A stretch of 16,823 bases of DNA from Acidobacteriota bacterium (GCA_021781255.1 JAJXXG010000423.1:1-16823), one strand, 5' to 3'; positions 1 through 6,409 are shown, counted from the first letter of the stretch. Numbers and translations are program-made. Notes: generated by a model not told the origin, from the letters alone.

Positions 1-249
1 GTGATTGAGGAGACGATGCTGGGCCACGGGTTTACGCGGTACTGGGACGAGACGGCGCGGGCTCCTTATTTATATAGCGAAGAGAAGCGGGTTTTTGTTT
101 CGTATGAGGATGCGGAATCGATTGGCGCGAAGTGCAGCTATGTGCGGACGCATGGGCTGGGCGGGGTGATGTTCTGGAGCTACTTCAACGATCCTTCGGG
201 CGAGCTGCTGGCGGCGATTGACCGCGGGCTGCACGGGGAAACTAGGTAG
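1..249 (+). CDS. GH18 chitinase-like glycosidase, C-terminal fragment
   Basis: Only the last 82 residues are present; the gene enters from the left edge, so the GTG at base 1 is probably an internal codon. The segment reads like the end of a glycoside hydrolase family 18 TIM barrel: a YWDE..APYLY strand, an F.SYEDAESI..K helix start, then LGGVMFWSYFNDPSGELLAAI, in which the W-S-Y and ND pattern closes the barrel. GH18 enzymes hydrolyse chitin or related N-acetylglucosamine polymers and are usually exported. The catalytic DxxDxDxE motif would lie upstream, outside the window, so activity cannot be judged here. The gene converges on the next one, with only 8 bases between the two stop codons. 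Confidence 0.82.
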   Translation: MIEETMLGHGFTRYWDETARAPYLYSEEKRVFVSYEDAESIGAKCSYVRTHGLGGVMFWSYFNDPSGELLAAIDRGLHGETR

Positions 250-257
250 GCGCGGAG

Positions 258-1256
258 CTACTCGCCGGGGAAGCGGACGCCGAGGGCGGTGCGGGCGGAC
301 TGAAGCAGGCGGGCCATGCCAATGGAGAGCGCGTGAGTGATTTCGGGGCTTTCCAACTGGCCGTGGCGGATGAGGTCGCAGAAGTGGGCGGTCTCATAGT
401 TGAAGCCGCCGTGCGTGAAGGGCTCGTGGAGCTCGACGCGGCGGGCATCGAGGTAGTGGACGGTGGCGCGCGTGGGGTTCCACCAGTTTTCGTGGATCAT
501 GACATAGCCGCCGGGAGCGGCGAGCAGGGCATCGCCGCGGCTGAGCAGGTCAAGGCCGGTGTGGAGCTGGGCCATGCCGCGCTCGTGCTCGGACTGGAAG
601 AGGGCGAAGGTATCGACGCCGGAGGGGCCGACGCGGCCCATCGTCTGCACGCGCTTGAGGGGGCCGAGCCAGTCGAGGGCGAGAAAGGCCTCATACGGTC
701 CGATGCCCATGATGCCGCCGCCGCCGAGTTCGGCGAAGTGGAGCGGGTAGTCGGGGGCGCGAGAGGCGTCGGCGTGGCCGGCGCGGACATAGCCGACGGG
801 GCCGATGGGGTCGGATTGCAGATGCTCGCGGAGGCGGCGGTAGAGCGGGAAAAAGGGCGGCTTCATGGCTTCCATGAAGAGGCGGCCGTGGCTGCGGGCG
901 GCGGCGAGCACTTCGGTGAGCTGGCGCTCGTTGAGGGCGGCGGGTTTTTCGCACATCACGTGCTTGCCGGCGGCGAGGGCCTGGAGGCAGATTTCGGCGT
1001 GCGTGTCAGGGTGCGTGGCGACGTAGATGGCGTCGATGTTGGCGGCGGCGAGCTGGTTAAGGGTGTCGCAGACCTGCGGGACGGCGAAGCGCTGGGCGTA
1101 GGCGCGGGCGCGCTCGGGCGTGCGGCCCCAGACGGCGGCGAGCGAGGCGGCGGGCACGGCGGCAAGGCCCTGGGCGAAGCGAGTGCCGGCGCGTCCGGGA
1201 CCGGCGATGCCCCAGCGAATGTGCTGCGAAGTTGGATTCACGTGCGGAGAGGCCAT
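258..1256 (-). CDS. Gfo/Idh/MocA family NAD(P)-dependent oxidoreductase
   Basis: The product is a 332-residue oxidoreductase of the Gfo/Idh/MocA type, which moves hydride between NAD(P) and a sugar, cyclitol or similar hydroxyl compound. The Rossmann nucleotide site GIAGPGRAG is at residues 16-24, the family EKP motif (V-M-C-E-K-P) is at 101-105, and an MEAM segment follows at 128-131. The second-domain motif GGGGIMGIGPY (178-188) has Gly184 where most relatives have Asp (GGGxLxDxGxY), so the substrate may be atypical. I chose the ATG at 1256 because the Rossmann fold begins 15 residues later. The reading frame stays open to 1376, but that extension looks like non-domain sequence. No strong ribosome site is visible. 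The length is typical of the family and the exact substrate is unknown. Confidence 0.88.
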   Translation of the reverse strand: MASPHVNPTSQHIRWGIAGPGRAGTRFAQGLAAVPAASLAAVWGRTPERARAYAQRFAVPQVCDTLNQLAAANIDAIYVATHPDTHAEICLQALAAGKHVMCEKPAALNERQLTEVLAAARSHGRLFMEAMKPPFFPLYRRLREHLQSDPIGPVGYVRAGHADASRAPDYPLHFAELGGGGIMGIGPYEAFLALDWLGPLKRVQTMGRVGPSGVDTFALFQSEHERGMAQLHTGLDLLSRGDALLAAPGGYVMIHENWWNPTRATVHYLDARRVELHEPFTHGGFNYETAHFCDLIRHGQLESPEITHALSIGMARLLQSARTALGVRFPGE

Positions 1257-1377
1257 CGACTCAATGTACCGCGTTGAGGTTGCGCGGGTCACAGAGGCGC
1301 GAGCTTTGGCATGCGGAGTGCGGCAGAGAAATGATGTGCAAGGATTTTGTGGAAAACTGCAAATTTTCCCGGGCACA

Positions 1378-1427
1378 GGGGGGGGGAGGGGGGGTAGCTG
1401 CTAGCTTCCAGCCTCTAGCTCCTAGCT
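1378..1427. repeat. Double G-tract followed by four TAGCT repeats
   Basis: Nine guanines, one A and seven guanines (1378-1394) are followed at once by TAGCT copies at 1395, 1402, 1416 and 1423. These are spaced as two pairs, each with a 7-base period. The tract lies about 120 bases upstream of the minus-strand oxidoreductase start. It could form a G-quadruplex or vary in length by slippage, but no reading frame depends on its length. Confidence 0.7.
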
Positions 1428-1583
1428 CCCGGCCGGGGTGGGGACTGGACGGAATCCGGTACGGAGCGGGAGCGTGGTTTCAACTGCTGCAATTCCATTG
1501 TGCGGGATTGAGGGGAAATACTCTGCAAATTGGGTGGGGGAAATTTTGGGGGTGACTGGGAGGGTTGTGATTTCCCATCCGCG

Positions 1584-1723
1584 GATCCCGGGTGCCCAAA
1601 TGCGAGGCACCCGGGGCAACCATCTTCAGTGGTTGGATTCACTTCCCTTGGCACCTGGGCCACCCGCCAACCATCCTTTGTGGGAGAACTCGCCTAACTT
1701 CCTCCGGCACCCGGGCCACCCGC
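1584..1723 (+). repeat. Dispersed GGGTGCC-type repeat, copy 1
   Basis: This copy starts with GATCCCGGGTGCCCAAATGC, which recurs exactly at 2974. Its last 55 bases (1669-1723), from AACCATCCTTTG to GGCCACCCGC, recur at 3051-3105 with two mismatches by my hand count. The middle differs between the two copies. The terminal GGCACCCGGGCCACCCGC is the exact reverse complement of 2667-2684, so the family occurs in both orientations. There is no protein-coding content, and it seems to be a dispersed intergenic element. Confidence 0.8.
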
Positions 1724-1869
1724 ATGGAAGCCTAGTACCTGGCCCCGAAGTATTCGTTCCCTGATTCTGGGTCACGTTCTTTGCCGGTGAAACGGGATGG
1801 TATAAAACACGCTCCAGATGCATGCGCTTCGGGGTGCATCATAGCGTTATCCGTACTGTCGTAGGCTTA

Positions 1870-2580
1870 TTAGGGCTTCGGCTGACCGTTGCCAGAAGAG
1901 AGCTCAAGACTGATGGCTTTCATTCGACCAGAAGATCGGGGCGATGCCACGATGCACGTCACTGTGCTACTAGAGCACCGTCCCTTCTCCGTCGAGATCT
2001 CGAATTGCGTTTCCGATACAGAATCTTTGTCCAACGTTGCGACTGTGTAGGCTCCTGCGCGCAAGCGAACATTTACATGCCCTGTCGGTCCAGTGCCTTG
2101 AACGGATAGTCGGTTGCTTTCCTCCAGAGTCAGCAGAGTTGGCCGAATCACCACGTCATGCCGTGTCAAAGGCTGGCCTTTAGAGTCATTGATCGCAAGA
2201 TCGATTGATACTGCTTTTGGGTCACCGACTATGTCGATCAGCGGTTGAATTGCCAGCACGAGGCGAAACAGATGACTCGATGCCGAAAACTCCGTCGTGC
2301 GACTAACGAATAAGCCGCGTGGATCGAGAGCCGTTACTGTACAGATTGCACAGTTCAAGTCACGCGCGGTTGCACCCCCCTTCGTATCGGTGACCAGAGC
2401 CTGCGATTTTCGATAATCACCTGGATTAATCAAGAGAATAACGCCAGCGATCCCTTCGAGTTCACTTGGATCAAGAACTCTGATCACTGTGGAAGAAGTC
2501 TGCGCAGATGAGCCAAAGCTCGAGACGGTGATCCCTCCCACAACGGCCAATGACAAGGCAATGCGAATGAGTCTGTTCAT
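1870..2580 (-). CDS. Hypothetical exported protein
   Basis: The predicted 236-residue protein has a clear signal peptide: MNRLIR, then a hydrophobic stretch to about residue 20, with likely cleavage after SSA at residue 26. The mature part looks beta-rich, with segments such as RVLDPSELEGIAGVILLI and GHVNVRLRAGAYTVATLDKD that recall small Ig-like or carboxypeptidase-regulatory-like domains, but I do not recognise the family. There are four cysteines: a CAIC pair near the middle and two near the C terminus that could form disulphides. The start at 2580 is supported by AGGAGGGAAGCT directly before the ATG, although the frame is open to 2640. Base composition is visibly more AT-rich than in the neighbouring housekeeping genes, and dispersed repeats lie on both sides. 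This suggests acquired or fast-evolving DNA. Confidence 0.75.
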   Translation of the reverse strand: MNRLIRIALSLAVVGGITVSSFGSSAQTSSTVIRVLDPSELEGIAGVILLINPGDYRKSQALVTDTKGGATARDLNCAICTVTALDPRGLFVSRTTEFSASSHLFRLVLAIQPLIDIVGDPKAVSIDLAINDSKGQPLTRHDVVIRPTLLTLEESNRLSVQGTGPTGHVNVRLRAGAYTVATLDKDSVSETQFEISTEKGRCSSSTVTCIVASPRSSGRMKAISLELSSGNGQPKP

Positions 2581-2666
2581 AGCTTCCCTCCTGCAATGCA
2601 CTTCTTGGTTCAATGGCAAGGACCTTGATTCTGCGAGCAAACATCGGGCCTATTCGTATCGTTTTG

Positions 2667-2744
2667 GCGGGTGGCCCGGGTGCCACACCGTGCGTTCCAC
2701 CACGATCATGGTTGCCCCGGGTGCCTTGCCTTTGGGCACCTGGG
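2667..2744 (+). repeat. Dispersed GGGTGCC-type repeat, copy 2
   Basis: The 50 bases 2671-2720 (GTGGCCCGGGTGCCAC to TTGCCCCGG) recur at 3555-3604 with a single mismatch (2687 A versus 3571 G). The first 18 bases are the reverse complement of the end of copy 1 (1706-1723). A further GGTGCC...GGCACC pair (2721-2740) follows and could fold as a small hairpin. The copy sits about 85 bases upstream of the exported orphan gene. Confidence 0.8.
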
Positions 2745-2973
2745 AGACTACGACACTCCCCCGGCCTTCTCCTTGTACTGCAAGTGTTCCGGCAACTGAG
2801 CTTCACGCTGCGCCGCCGTCCATTGCGATTCGATCTGGACAACGCCGAGGCAACCCGTCGCGTAATGGCGAAAACTCGACTGTGTTCGTAACGGATCAGT
2901 CCTCGCGGCATTGGTGGAAAGCGTATAACAAGGCGGAGTGGATGTGGAAGGAGAAGCGGGAACCGAGTGCTGC

Positions 2974-3105
2974 GATCCCGGGTGCCCAAATGCTAGGCAT
3001 CCCCACCCCACGGACGAAGACCTGTCCGTGGGGACCCCGGCACCCGGGGCAACCATCCTTTGTGGGAGAACTCGCCTAGCTTCCTCCGGCACCCTGGCCA
3101 CCCGC
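2974..3105 (+). repeat. Dispersed GGGTGCC-type repeat, copy 3, with internal hairpin
   Basis: Both ends match copy 1 (2974-2993 exactly; 3051-3105 with two mismatches), but the middle is different. Here CCCCACGGAC (3006-3015) and GTCCGTGGGG (3024-3033) form a perfect 10-bp stem with an 8-base loop, which copy 1 lacks. The right edge (3105) directly abuts the stop codon of the next minus-strand gene. Confidence 0.8.
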
Positions 3106-3495
3106 CTACGGCCCCGTTAGATGAACATGTGATTCGATAGAGCTAACCTTGGAGTCCTTACCGAACCTAAAAGTCAGGCCGAGCGATTTCACTACGATGC
3201 CACTCCCCTTGAGGCATGGTGCGCTCGCTAGAGTCGCATTCAGAGAGGGATCGTAGCTAAATCTCATTCCTTCTGTCGTGAGGAAGCTTTCCACGAACTC
3301 GCGAGAACTCCCCAGAGGCACTCGATTACGAACATCTCGCTCAAGCTCGTCACCGGTAAACTGTCGAAAATCTCTGATCGTTCCGTCCTTTGTGGCGGCT
3401 CGGCAAGCAGACCTCGACAACAACACTGAACCCAGAGCCGCGATTGCCATACACACGACTATAGCGCCAACTATCCACATCACCCATCGACTCAT
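3106..3495 (-). CDS. Hypothetical small membrane-anchored protein
   Basis: This 129-residue protein has one N-terminal membrane segment (about residues 5-27, MWIVGAIVVCMAIAALGSVLL) followed by a roughly 100-residue extracytoplasmic part with no family I recognise. The soluble part includes FRQFTGDELERDV and SSREFVESFLTTEGMRFSYD, then a strand-like end (GLTFRFGKDSKVSSIESHVHL). That pattern is common in small lipocalin-like or BamE/SmpA-like envelope proteins, but I cannot assign it. The start is supported by a strong GGGAGGGG immediately upstream of the ATG. The stop TAG (3106-3108) lies at the very edge of a dispersed repeat, so the C terminus may have been set by that element. Composition is AT-richer than in flanking core genes. 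Confidence 0.7.
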   Translation of the reverse strand: MSRWVMWIVGAIVVCMAIAALGSVLLSRSACRAATKDGTIRDFRQFTGDELERDVRNRVPLGSSREFVESFLTTEGMRFSYDPSLNATLASAPCLKGSGIVVKSLGLTFRFGKDSKVSSIESHVHLTGP

Positions 3496-3554
3496 TTTCC
3501 CCTCCCAATTTCACTGCTAGTGCGGCGTTGAACAGGCCCCAGCAACAGAGGCGA

Positions 3555-3604
3555 GTGGCCCGGGTGCCACGCCGTGCGTTCCACCACGATCATGGTTGCC
3601 CCGG
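3555..3604 (+). repeat. Dispersed GGGTGCC-type repeat, copy 4
   Basis: These 50 bases match 2671-2720 with one mismatch. The similarity ends after TTGCCCCGG, where this copy continues into CACTCGGGCC and other unrelated sequence. It lies between the small membrane-protein gene and the end of dapD, closing the repeat-bracketed segment. Confidence 0.8.
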
Positions 3605-3652
3605 CACTCGGGCCGTCTGCCGCCCGAAGGGATGGGGCAGCCGGTTTTTTGG

Positions 3653-4513
3653 TTATCTGAGCAGGTCTTCGAGGGTGGTGCTCAGGTCGGTTTTTTCGTC
3701 GCGGTATTTGACGATGACGGGGGCGTAGAGGCTCAGGCCCCAGTCCTGGCTGCTGGGGTGGCCTTTGCCTTTGGAGACGGCGCGGGAGCCGGGGACGACG
3801 ACGGCGTTGGCGGGGATGATGAGGGGCTGGTCGGCGGTGGCGCGGAGGATTGTGCCGTTGACGAGATCGTAGACCGGGGTGCCGCGGGTGAGGATGGTTC
3901 CGGGGGCGAGAACGGCGCCCTGGCGAACGATGGTGCCCTCGTAGACGCCGGTGTTGCCGCCGATGAGCGCGTCATCCTCAATGATGACGGGGCTGGCGTT
4001 GATGGGCTCGAGGACGCCGCCGATCTGGGCCGCGGCACTGAGGTGGACGCGCTTGCCGATCTGGGCGCAGGAGCCGACGAGGGCGTGGGAGTCAACCATG
4101 GTGCCTTCGTCCACCCATGCTCCGGCGTTGATGTACATGGGCGGCATGCAGACGACGCCGCGGGCGACGTAGGCTCCGGCGCGGACGCTGGAGCCGCCGG
4201 GAACGATGCGGATGCCGTCGGCGGGCGTGAAGTGGCGCGCGGGGTAGGTGTGCTTGTCGACGAAGGAGAGGCCGGCGGCGGAGGTGTCCGCGAGCGCGCC
4301 GAGGCGGAAGCCGAGCAGGATGCCCTGCTTGACCCAGGCGTTGACGCGCCAGCCGGTGGGGCTGGCGGGGTCGGGCGAGGCGGAGCGGACGTCGCCGCGC
4401 TCAAGGGCGGAGCGGAGGGCGAGGAAGGCGTCCATGGCGGACTGGTCGCCGATGGCGGCAGGGCCGGCGGCGAACGCGCTCTCAACTGCCTGCTCAAGCT
4501 GGGAAATGTTCAT
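3653..4513 (-). CDS. dapD: 2,3,4,5-tetrahydropyridine-2,6-dicarboxylate N-succinyltransferase
   Basis: DapD uses succinyl-CoA to succinylate tetrahydrodipicolinate in the cytoplasm, a step in making meso-diaminopimelate and lysine for peptidoglycan and protein. The 286-residue length is normal. A helical N-terminal domain (about 1-100, with [19 protein letters not shown] at 54-72) is followed by a left-handed beta-helix of hexapeptide repeats (about 105-230). The family block VDEGTMVDS is at 134-142 and [14 protein letters not shown] at 146-159. Asp141 and Glu192 sit where the catalytic acid pair of characterised DapD enzymes is found. No other lysine genes are adjacent. The ATG lacks a clear ribosome site, but the N terminus matches the family's expected start. 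Confidence 0.95.
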   Translation of the reverse strand: MNISQLEQAVESAFAAGPAAIGDQSAMDAFLALRSALERGDVRSASPDPASPTGWRVNAWVKQGILLGFRLGALADTSAAGLSFVDKHTYPARHFTPADGIRIVPGGSSVRAGAYVARGVVCMPPMYINAGAWVDEGTMVDSHALVGSCAQIGKRVHLSAAAQIGGVLEPINASPVIIEDDALIGGNTGVYEGTIVRQGAVLAPGTILTRGTPVYDLVNGTILRATADQPLIIPANAVVVPGSRAVSKGKGHPSSQDWGLSLYAPVIVKYRDEKTDLSTTLEDLLR

Positions 4514-4635
4514 GGCTTTTTGAGTTTATCAAGGCAGGGAACAGGGAACGAGAGGCGGGTGGGGGTGAGGACGGTGGTGCTGGGGATGCGCACGGAGCCA
4601 AGCCAGCACTTCCTGAGCGGGCGGGCGTGGCGGAT

Positions 4636-5013
4636 TCAGGCTGCCGGGCCGGACGGGTTCTTACCGCTGGACTGGTCACCGGACTGGCCGTTGGAATCGC
4701 CGTTGGAGTAGCCGTTGTGATGGACCGGTTGCAGGCGGAAGGAGTTCTCGCCGGAAGGGATCATGGCCAGGGGAACGGAGCCGCGATCGCACCTTCCGTG
4801 GAGGTGCTTGTTCTCAAGCCAGGCGCAGAGCCGGGGATCGAAGATTTCCGGCTGCCCCTCCCAGAAGTCTGGTGAAAGTCCGCAACGAATGCGCAGGTGG
4901 TCCAACTGTAACTCGATCACATCAACCTGTTTTGGAAAATAGCGCCGGACATTATTTACGCCCACATGCAGTCCGGTGATGCCCCGACCCTTGCATTGTG
5001 TTTTCACCACCAT
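4636..5013 (-). CDS. Hypothetical protein with a Gly/Ser/Asn-rich tail
   Basis: The 125-residue product has no recognised domain. The first 95 residues look like a compact folded unit ([20 protein letters not shown], then [19 protein letters not shown] and [14 protein letters not shown]). The last 30 are low complexity ([18 protein letters not shown]) and probably disordered. There is no signal peptide, so it is probably cytoplasmic. The ATG at 5013 has a modest AGG about 6 bases upstream. Mixed, non-repetitive amino acid use in the first part argues for a real gene, but I have no homology to rest on. It lies about 120 bases upstream of dapD on the same strand and could share its transcript. 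Confidence 0.6.
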   Translation of the reverse strand: MVVKTQCKGRGITGLHVGVNNVRRYFPKQVDVIELQLDHLRIRCGLSPDFWEGQPEIFDPRLCAWLENKHLHGRCDRGSVPLAMIPSGENSFRLQPVHHNGYSNGDSNGQSGDQSSGKNPSGPAA

Positions 5014-5404
5014 AGCGTACCTGTTTCTCGACCTCGGATGAGGTCAGTTTAGGAAGCCCGGTTGTGGGAAGCCGCCGCTGAGATCGGAAAGTCGCGGAGC
5101 GGCCTTCTACGTTCAAAATCGACCAGCGGGAACGCCGATTTGGGTTGATGGTGCCCGGTTTCCGATTTTCTGTCAAGAGTTATCTGGGAGCATGAACACC
5201 TTGCGCCCCATGCGCTCAACACTGCTTGCCCGCAGCCGCAATCAGGTCGCGGCGTTATAACTCACAACGATATAGATGCAGGTTTCCGGCATTGGTAAGC
5301 AAAAAATATTGAGGCGATGTAGGGGCATGAGGGAGGTAGTTTGCGAGGAATCGGTTTGGGATGCGTGGGGATCCCCTCGGGGGCTGAAGAGGCTGGGGGA
5401 AAGC

Positions 5405-5468
5405 GGCCTGAACGCAGGGCCTGAAGGCCAGTTTGATTCAGGCCACTTACGACACGAGTAAACTCGTG
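5405..5468. repeat. GGCCTGAA repeats and CACGAGT palindrome
   Basis: GGCCTGAA occurs twice directly (5405-5412, 5418-5425) and once inverted as TTCAGGCC (5437-5444). A 7-bp inverted repeat, CACGAGT-AA-ACTCGTG (5453-5468), follows. These are the kind of structured intergenic elements that may be transcribed as hairpins; function is unknown. Confidence 0.65.
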
Positions 5469-5470
5469 CC

Positions 5471-5575
5471 CTGACACAAGACCTTGAACGCGGTGAGTTT
5501 TCCGCAGCCTGTGAAGTCGTGCACTGTTACAAGAGCTTGCCTGCGGCGAGCTGTCCGCAGTATGTAAAGCGCGCA
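5471..5575. repeat. Degenerate tandem duplication of about 53 bases
   Basis: Unit 1 (5471-5523) and unit 2 (5524-5575) align over their whole length, both starting CTG.ACAAGA.CTTG and ending G.GCA, with many substitutions and one single-base gap. Each keeps an inner inverted motif (GCGG...CCGC) although the loop bases differ, which hints that the fold matters more than the sequence. Confidence 0.6.
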
Positions 5576-5598
5576 CCCTTCACGATAGAAGGGTGCGC
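5571..5598 (-). terminator. Terminator-like hairpin downstream of the HhH gene
   Basis: GCGCACCCTTC (5571-5581) pairs perfectly with GAAGGGTGCGC (5588-5598) around a 6-base loop ACGATA. It lies about 45 bases beyond the stop of the minus-strand HhH gene, so it could end that transcript. Only a short T-run (GCTTTAC) follows on that strand, so it is either a weak intrinsic terminator or a 3'-end stabilising hairpin. Confidence 0.5.
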
Positions 5599-5642
5599 GG
5601 AGTTTCCCTGGTTTTGTATTGTCGGGATGGGGTTGAGACTGG

Positions 5643-6014
5643 TTACTTGCCGGCCTTTGCGGGCTGTTTGGCAATGATGAGGCCGGCGATCTTGTCATAG
5701 GTGGCGTCGGGGACAATCTTTTTTGATTTGAGCTGGGATTTGTTGGCGTACGGCCGGCCAGCGATGATTTTCTGGGAATAGACTGCTCCGACACCGGGCA
5801 GGGCCTTGAGTTGATCTGCGGAAGCGGTATTGATGTCCAGGAGCTTGCTGGCGGCTGCGGGTGCTGCGGCCTTTTTGCTTGCCGTTGCTGCCTGGGCGGA
5901 CTTGGCCGTGGATTTGGCGGCGGTTTTGGCCTGAAGAGCGGCGGCGGGAAGAACGCTGAACAGCAAGCCTGCGGCGAGAGCGAGAAGGGTCGCTGTGGAT
6001 CGTACGATTTTCAT
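5643..6014 (-). CDS. Exported ComEA-like helix-hairpin-helix protein
   Basis: This 123-residue protein has a signal peptide ([20 protein letters not shown]..., likely cleaved between residues 26 and 29). An Ala/Lys/Ser-rich linker (about 30-57) is followed by a helix-hairpin-helix domain (58-115) whose opening [18 protein letters not shown] (59-76) is the hallmark of the ComEA family. Such domains bind double-stranded DNA without sequence preference; ComEA captures incoming DNA in natural transformation. AAGGAG eight bases before the ATG fixes the start. No other competence gene is nearby, and many bacteria carry similar stand-alone proteins of unknown role. The basic linker and exported location fit extracytoplasmic DNA binding. 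Confidence 0.85.
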   Translation of the reverse strand: MKIVRSTATLLALAAGLLFSVLPAAALQAKTAAKSTAKSAQAATASKKAAAPAAASKLLDINTASADQLKALPGVGAVYSQKIIAGRPYANKSQLKSKKIVPDATYDKIAGLIIAKQPAKAGK

Positions 6015-6089
6015 GGATTGCTCCTTTCACTTTCCTTGATCAGTTTCTTTGGTCAGTCATTTGTGATGTGGATGGACCTGCAAAAGCCT

Positions 6090-6103
6090 GAACAGTATTG
6101 TTC
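6090..6103. promoter_or_regulatory. GAACA-N4-TGTTC palindrome, possible operator
   Basis: A perfect inverted repeat, GAACA-GTAT-TGTTC, lies 76-89 bases upstream of the HhH gene's ATG. The GAAC...GTTC core recalls LexA-type SOS boxes, but the spacing (six bases between GAAC and GTTC) differs from the Bacillus-type N4 box. Regulator identity is not established, and a chance palindrome is possible. Confidence 0.25.
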
Positions 6104-6160
6104 CCAGCAGCTATAGGCATGAGTTACTGCCTTGAATGGGCACAATGCGGCGCTGGAAAG

Positions 6161-6409
6161 CTAGCTTTTGTTTCCGCCGAACATGTTCTCGGCTGCGCTG
6201 AGCAAGCCGCCGAGGCCGCCGGATTGGCCAGCGTCTGCGGGCTGATCGCCAGCCGTCGCGGCATCCATGCCCAGGAGAGGCAGCACGGTTCCCTGCAAGG
6301 ACTCTGGGATGCGTGACCTGATGAGGTTTGCGATAGCCTGTGCCGCGTCTTGGGACTGAGCTTCATTCAGTCCGGCCTTTTGTTGCAGCAACTGAGCAAT
6401 TTCAATCAT
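6161..6409 (-). CDS. Small hypothetical protein with Gly-rich C terminus
   Basis: This is an 82-residue protein with a strong ribosome site (AAGGAGGAACATC before the ATG at 6409). Residues 1-46 look like three short amphipathic helices (MIEIAQLLQQKAGLNEAQSQ, then AIANLIRSRIPE and LQGTVLPLLG). The rest is an Ala/Gly/Asp-rich tail ending in GGLGGLLSAAENMFGGNKS. The arrangement resembles small bacterial proteins of unknown function in the DUF2267/DUF2780/VcgC-like group, though I cannot confirm which. There is no signal peptide or membrane segment. It follows the aminotransferase gene by 102 bases on the same strand and may have its own promoter. Confidence 0.75.
   Translation of the reverse strand: MIEIAQLLQQKAGLNEAQSQDAAQAIANLIRSRIPESLQGTVLPLLGMDAATAGDQPADAGQSGGLGGLLSAAENMFGGNKS

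Larger units (their letters stand above)
1257..1869. other. Non-coding stretch with G-tract, TAGCT repeats and a dispersed repeat
   Basis: I see no credible gene in these roughly 610 bases. They hold two adjacent guanine runs (1378-1386 and 1388-1394), four TAGCT copies directly after them (1395-1427), an AT-richer spacer, and a GGGTGCC-type dispersed repeat (1584-1723). Near the end, GATGCA (1817-1822) and TGCATC (1835-1840) form an imperfect hairpin about 30 bases beyond the stop of the next minus-strand gene. That hairpin could act as a weak terminator; on the minus strand a TTTT run follows about 12 bases later. Confidence 0.6.
2581..3105. other. Non-coding stretch with two dispersed repeats
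   Basis: This roughly 525-base gap lies between the two orphan genes. It contains repeat copies at 2667-2744 and 2974-3105. The roughly 230 bases between them are unique sequence with no start-plus-ribosome-site combination on either strand. Open frames that cross the gap run through the repeats and carry no recognisable domain, so I do not call a gene. Confidence 0.55.
5014..5642. other. Non-coding, repeat-rich stretch
   Basis: I see no gene in these roughly 630 bases. Bases 5014-5380 are unremarkable AT-richer sequence. From 5405 the stretch is dense in short repeats: GGCCTGAA at 5405 and 5418 with its inverse TTCAGGCC at 5437, a CACGAGT/ACTCGTG palindrome (5453-5468), a degenerate tandem pair of about 53 bases (5471-5575), and a terminator-like hairpin (5571-5598). 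Minus-strand open frames here run through the repeats and look spurious. Confidence 0.6.

Noticed and set aside
333..1277. Plus-strand open frame of 314 codons antisense to the oxidoreductase
   Set aside because: It is rich in Gly/Ala/Glu/Val with no domain. It is the usual mirror of a high-GC gene whose third positions are G/C, and the opposite strand has clear Gfo/Idh/MocA motifs.
2748..3101. Minus-strand open frame of 117 codons between the orphan genes
   Set aside because: Its first third is the translated dispersed repeat and the rest shows no domain or ribosome site, so it is probably a spurious frame.
1584..3604. CRISPR-like array
   Set aside because: The repeats are few, unevenly spaced, in both orientations and separated by genes; there are no short uniform spacers and no cas genes.
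3596..4711. Plus-strand open frame of 371 codons over dapD
   Set aside because: It is low-complexity Gly/Ala/Asp/Val sequence antisense to unmistakable DapD motifs.
5262..5576. Minus-strand open frame of 104 codons in the repeat-rich gap
   Set aside because: It reads through tandem and inverted repeats and has no ribosome site, signal or domain.
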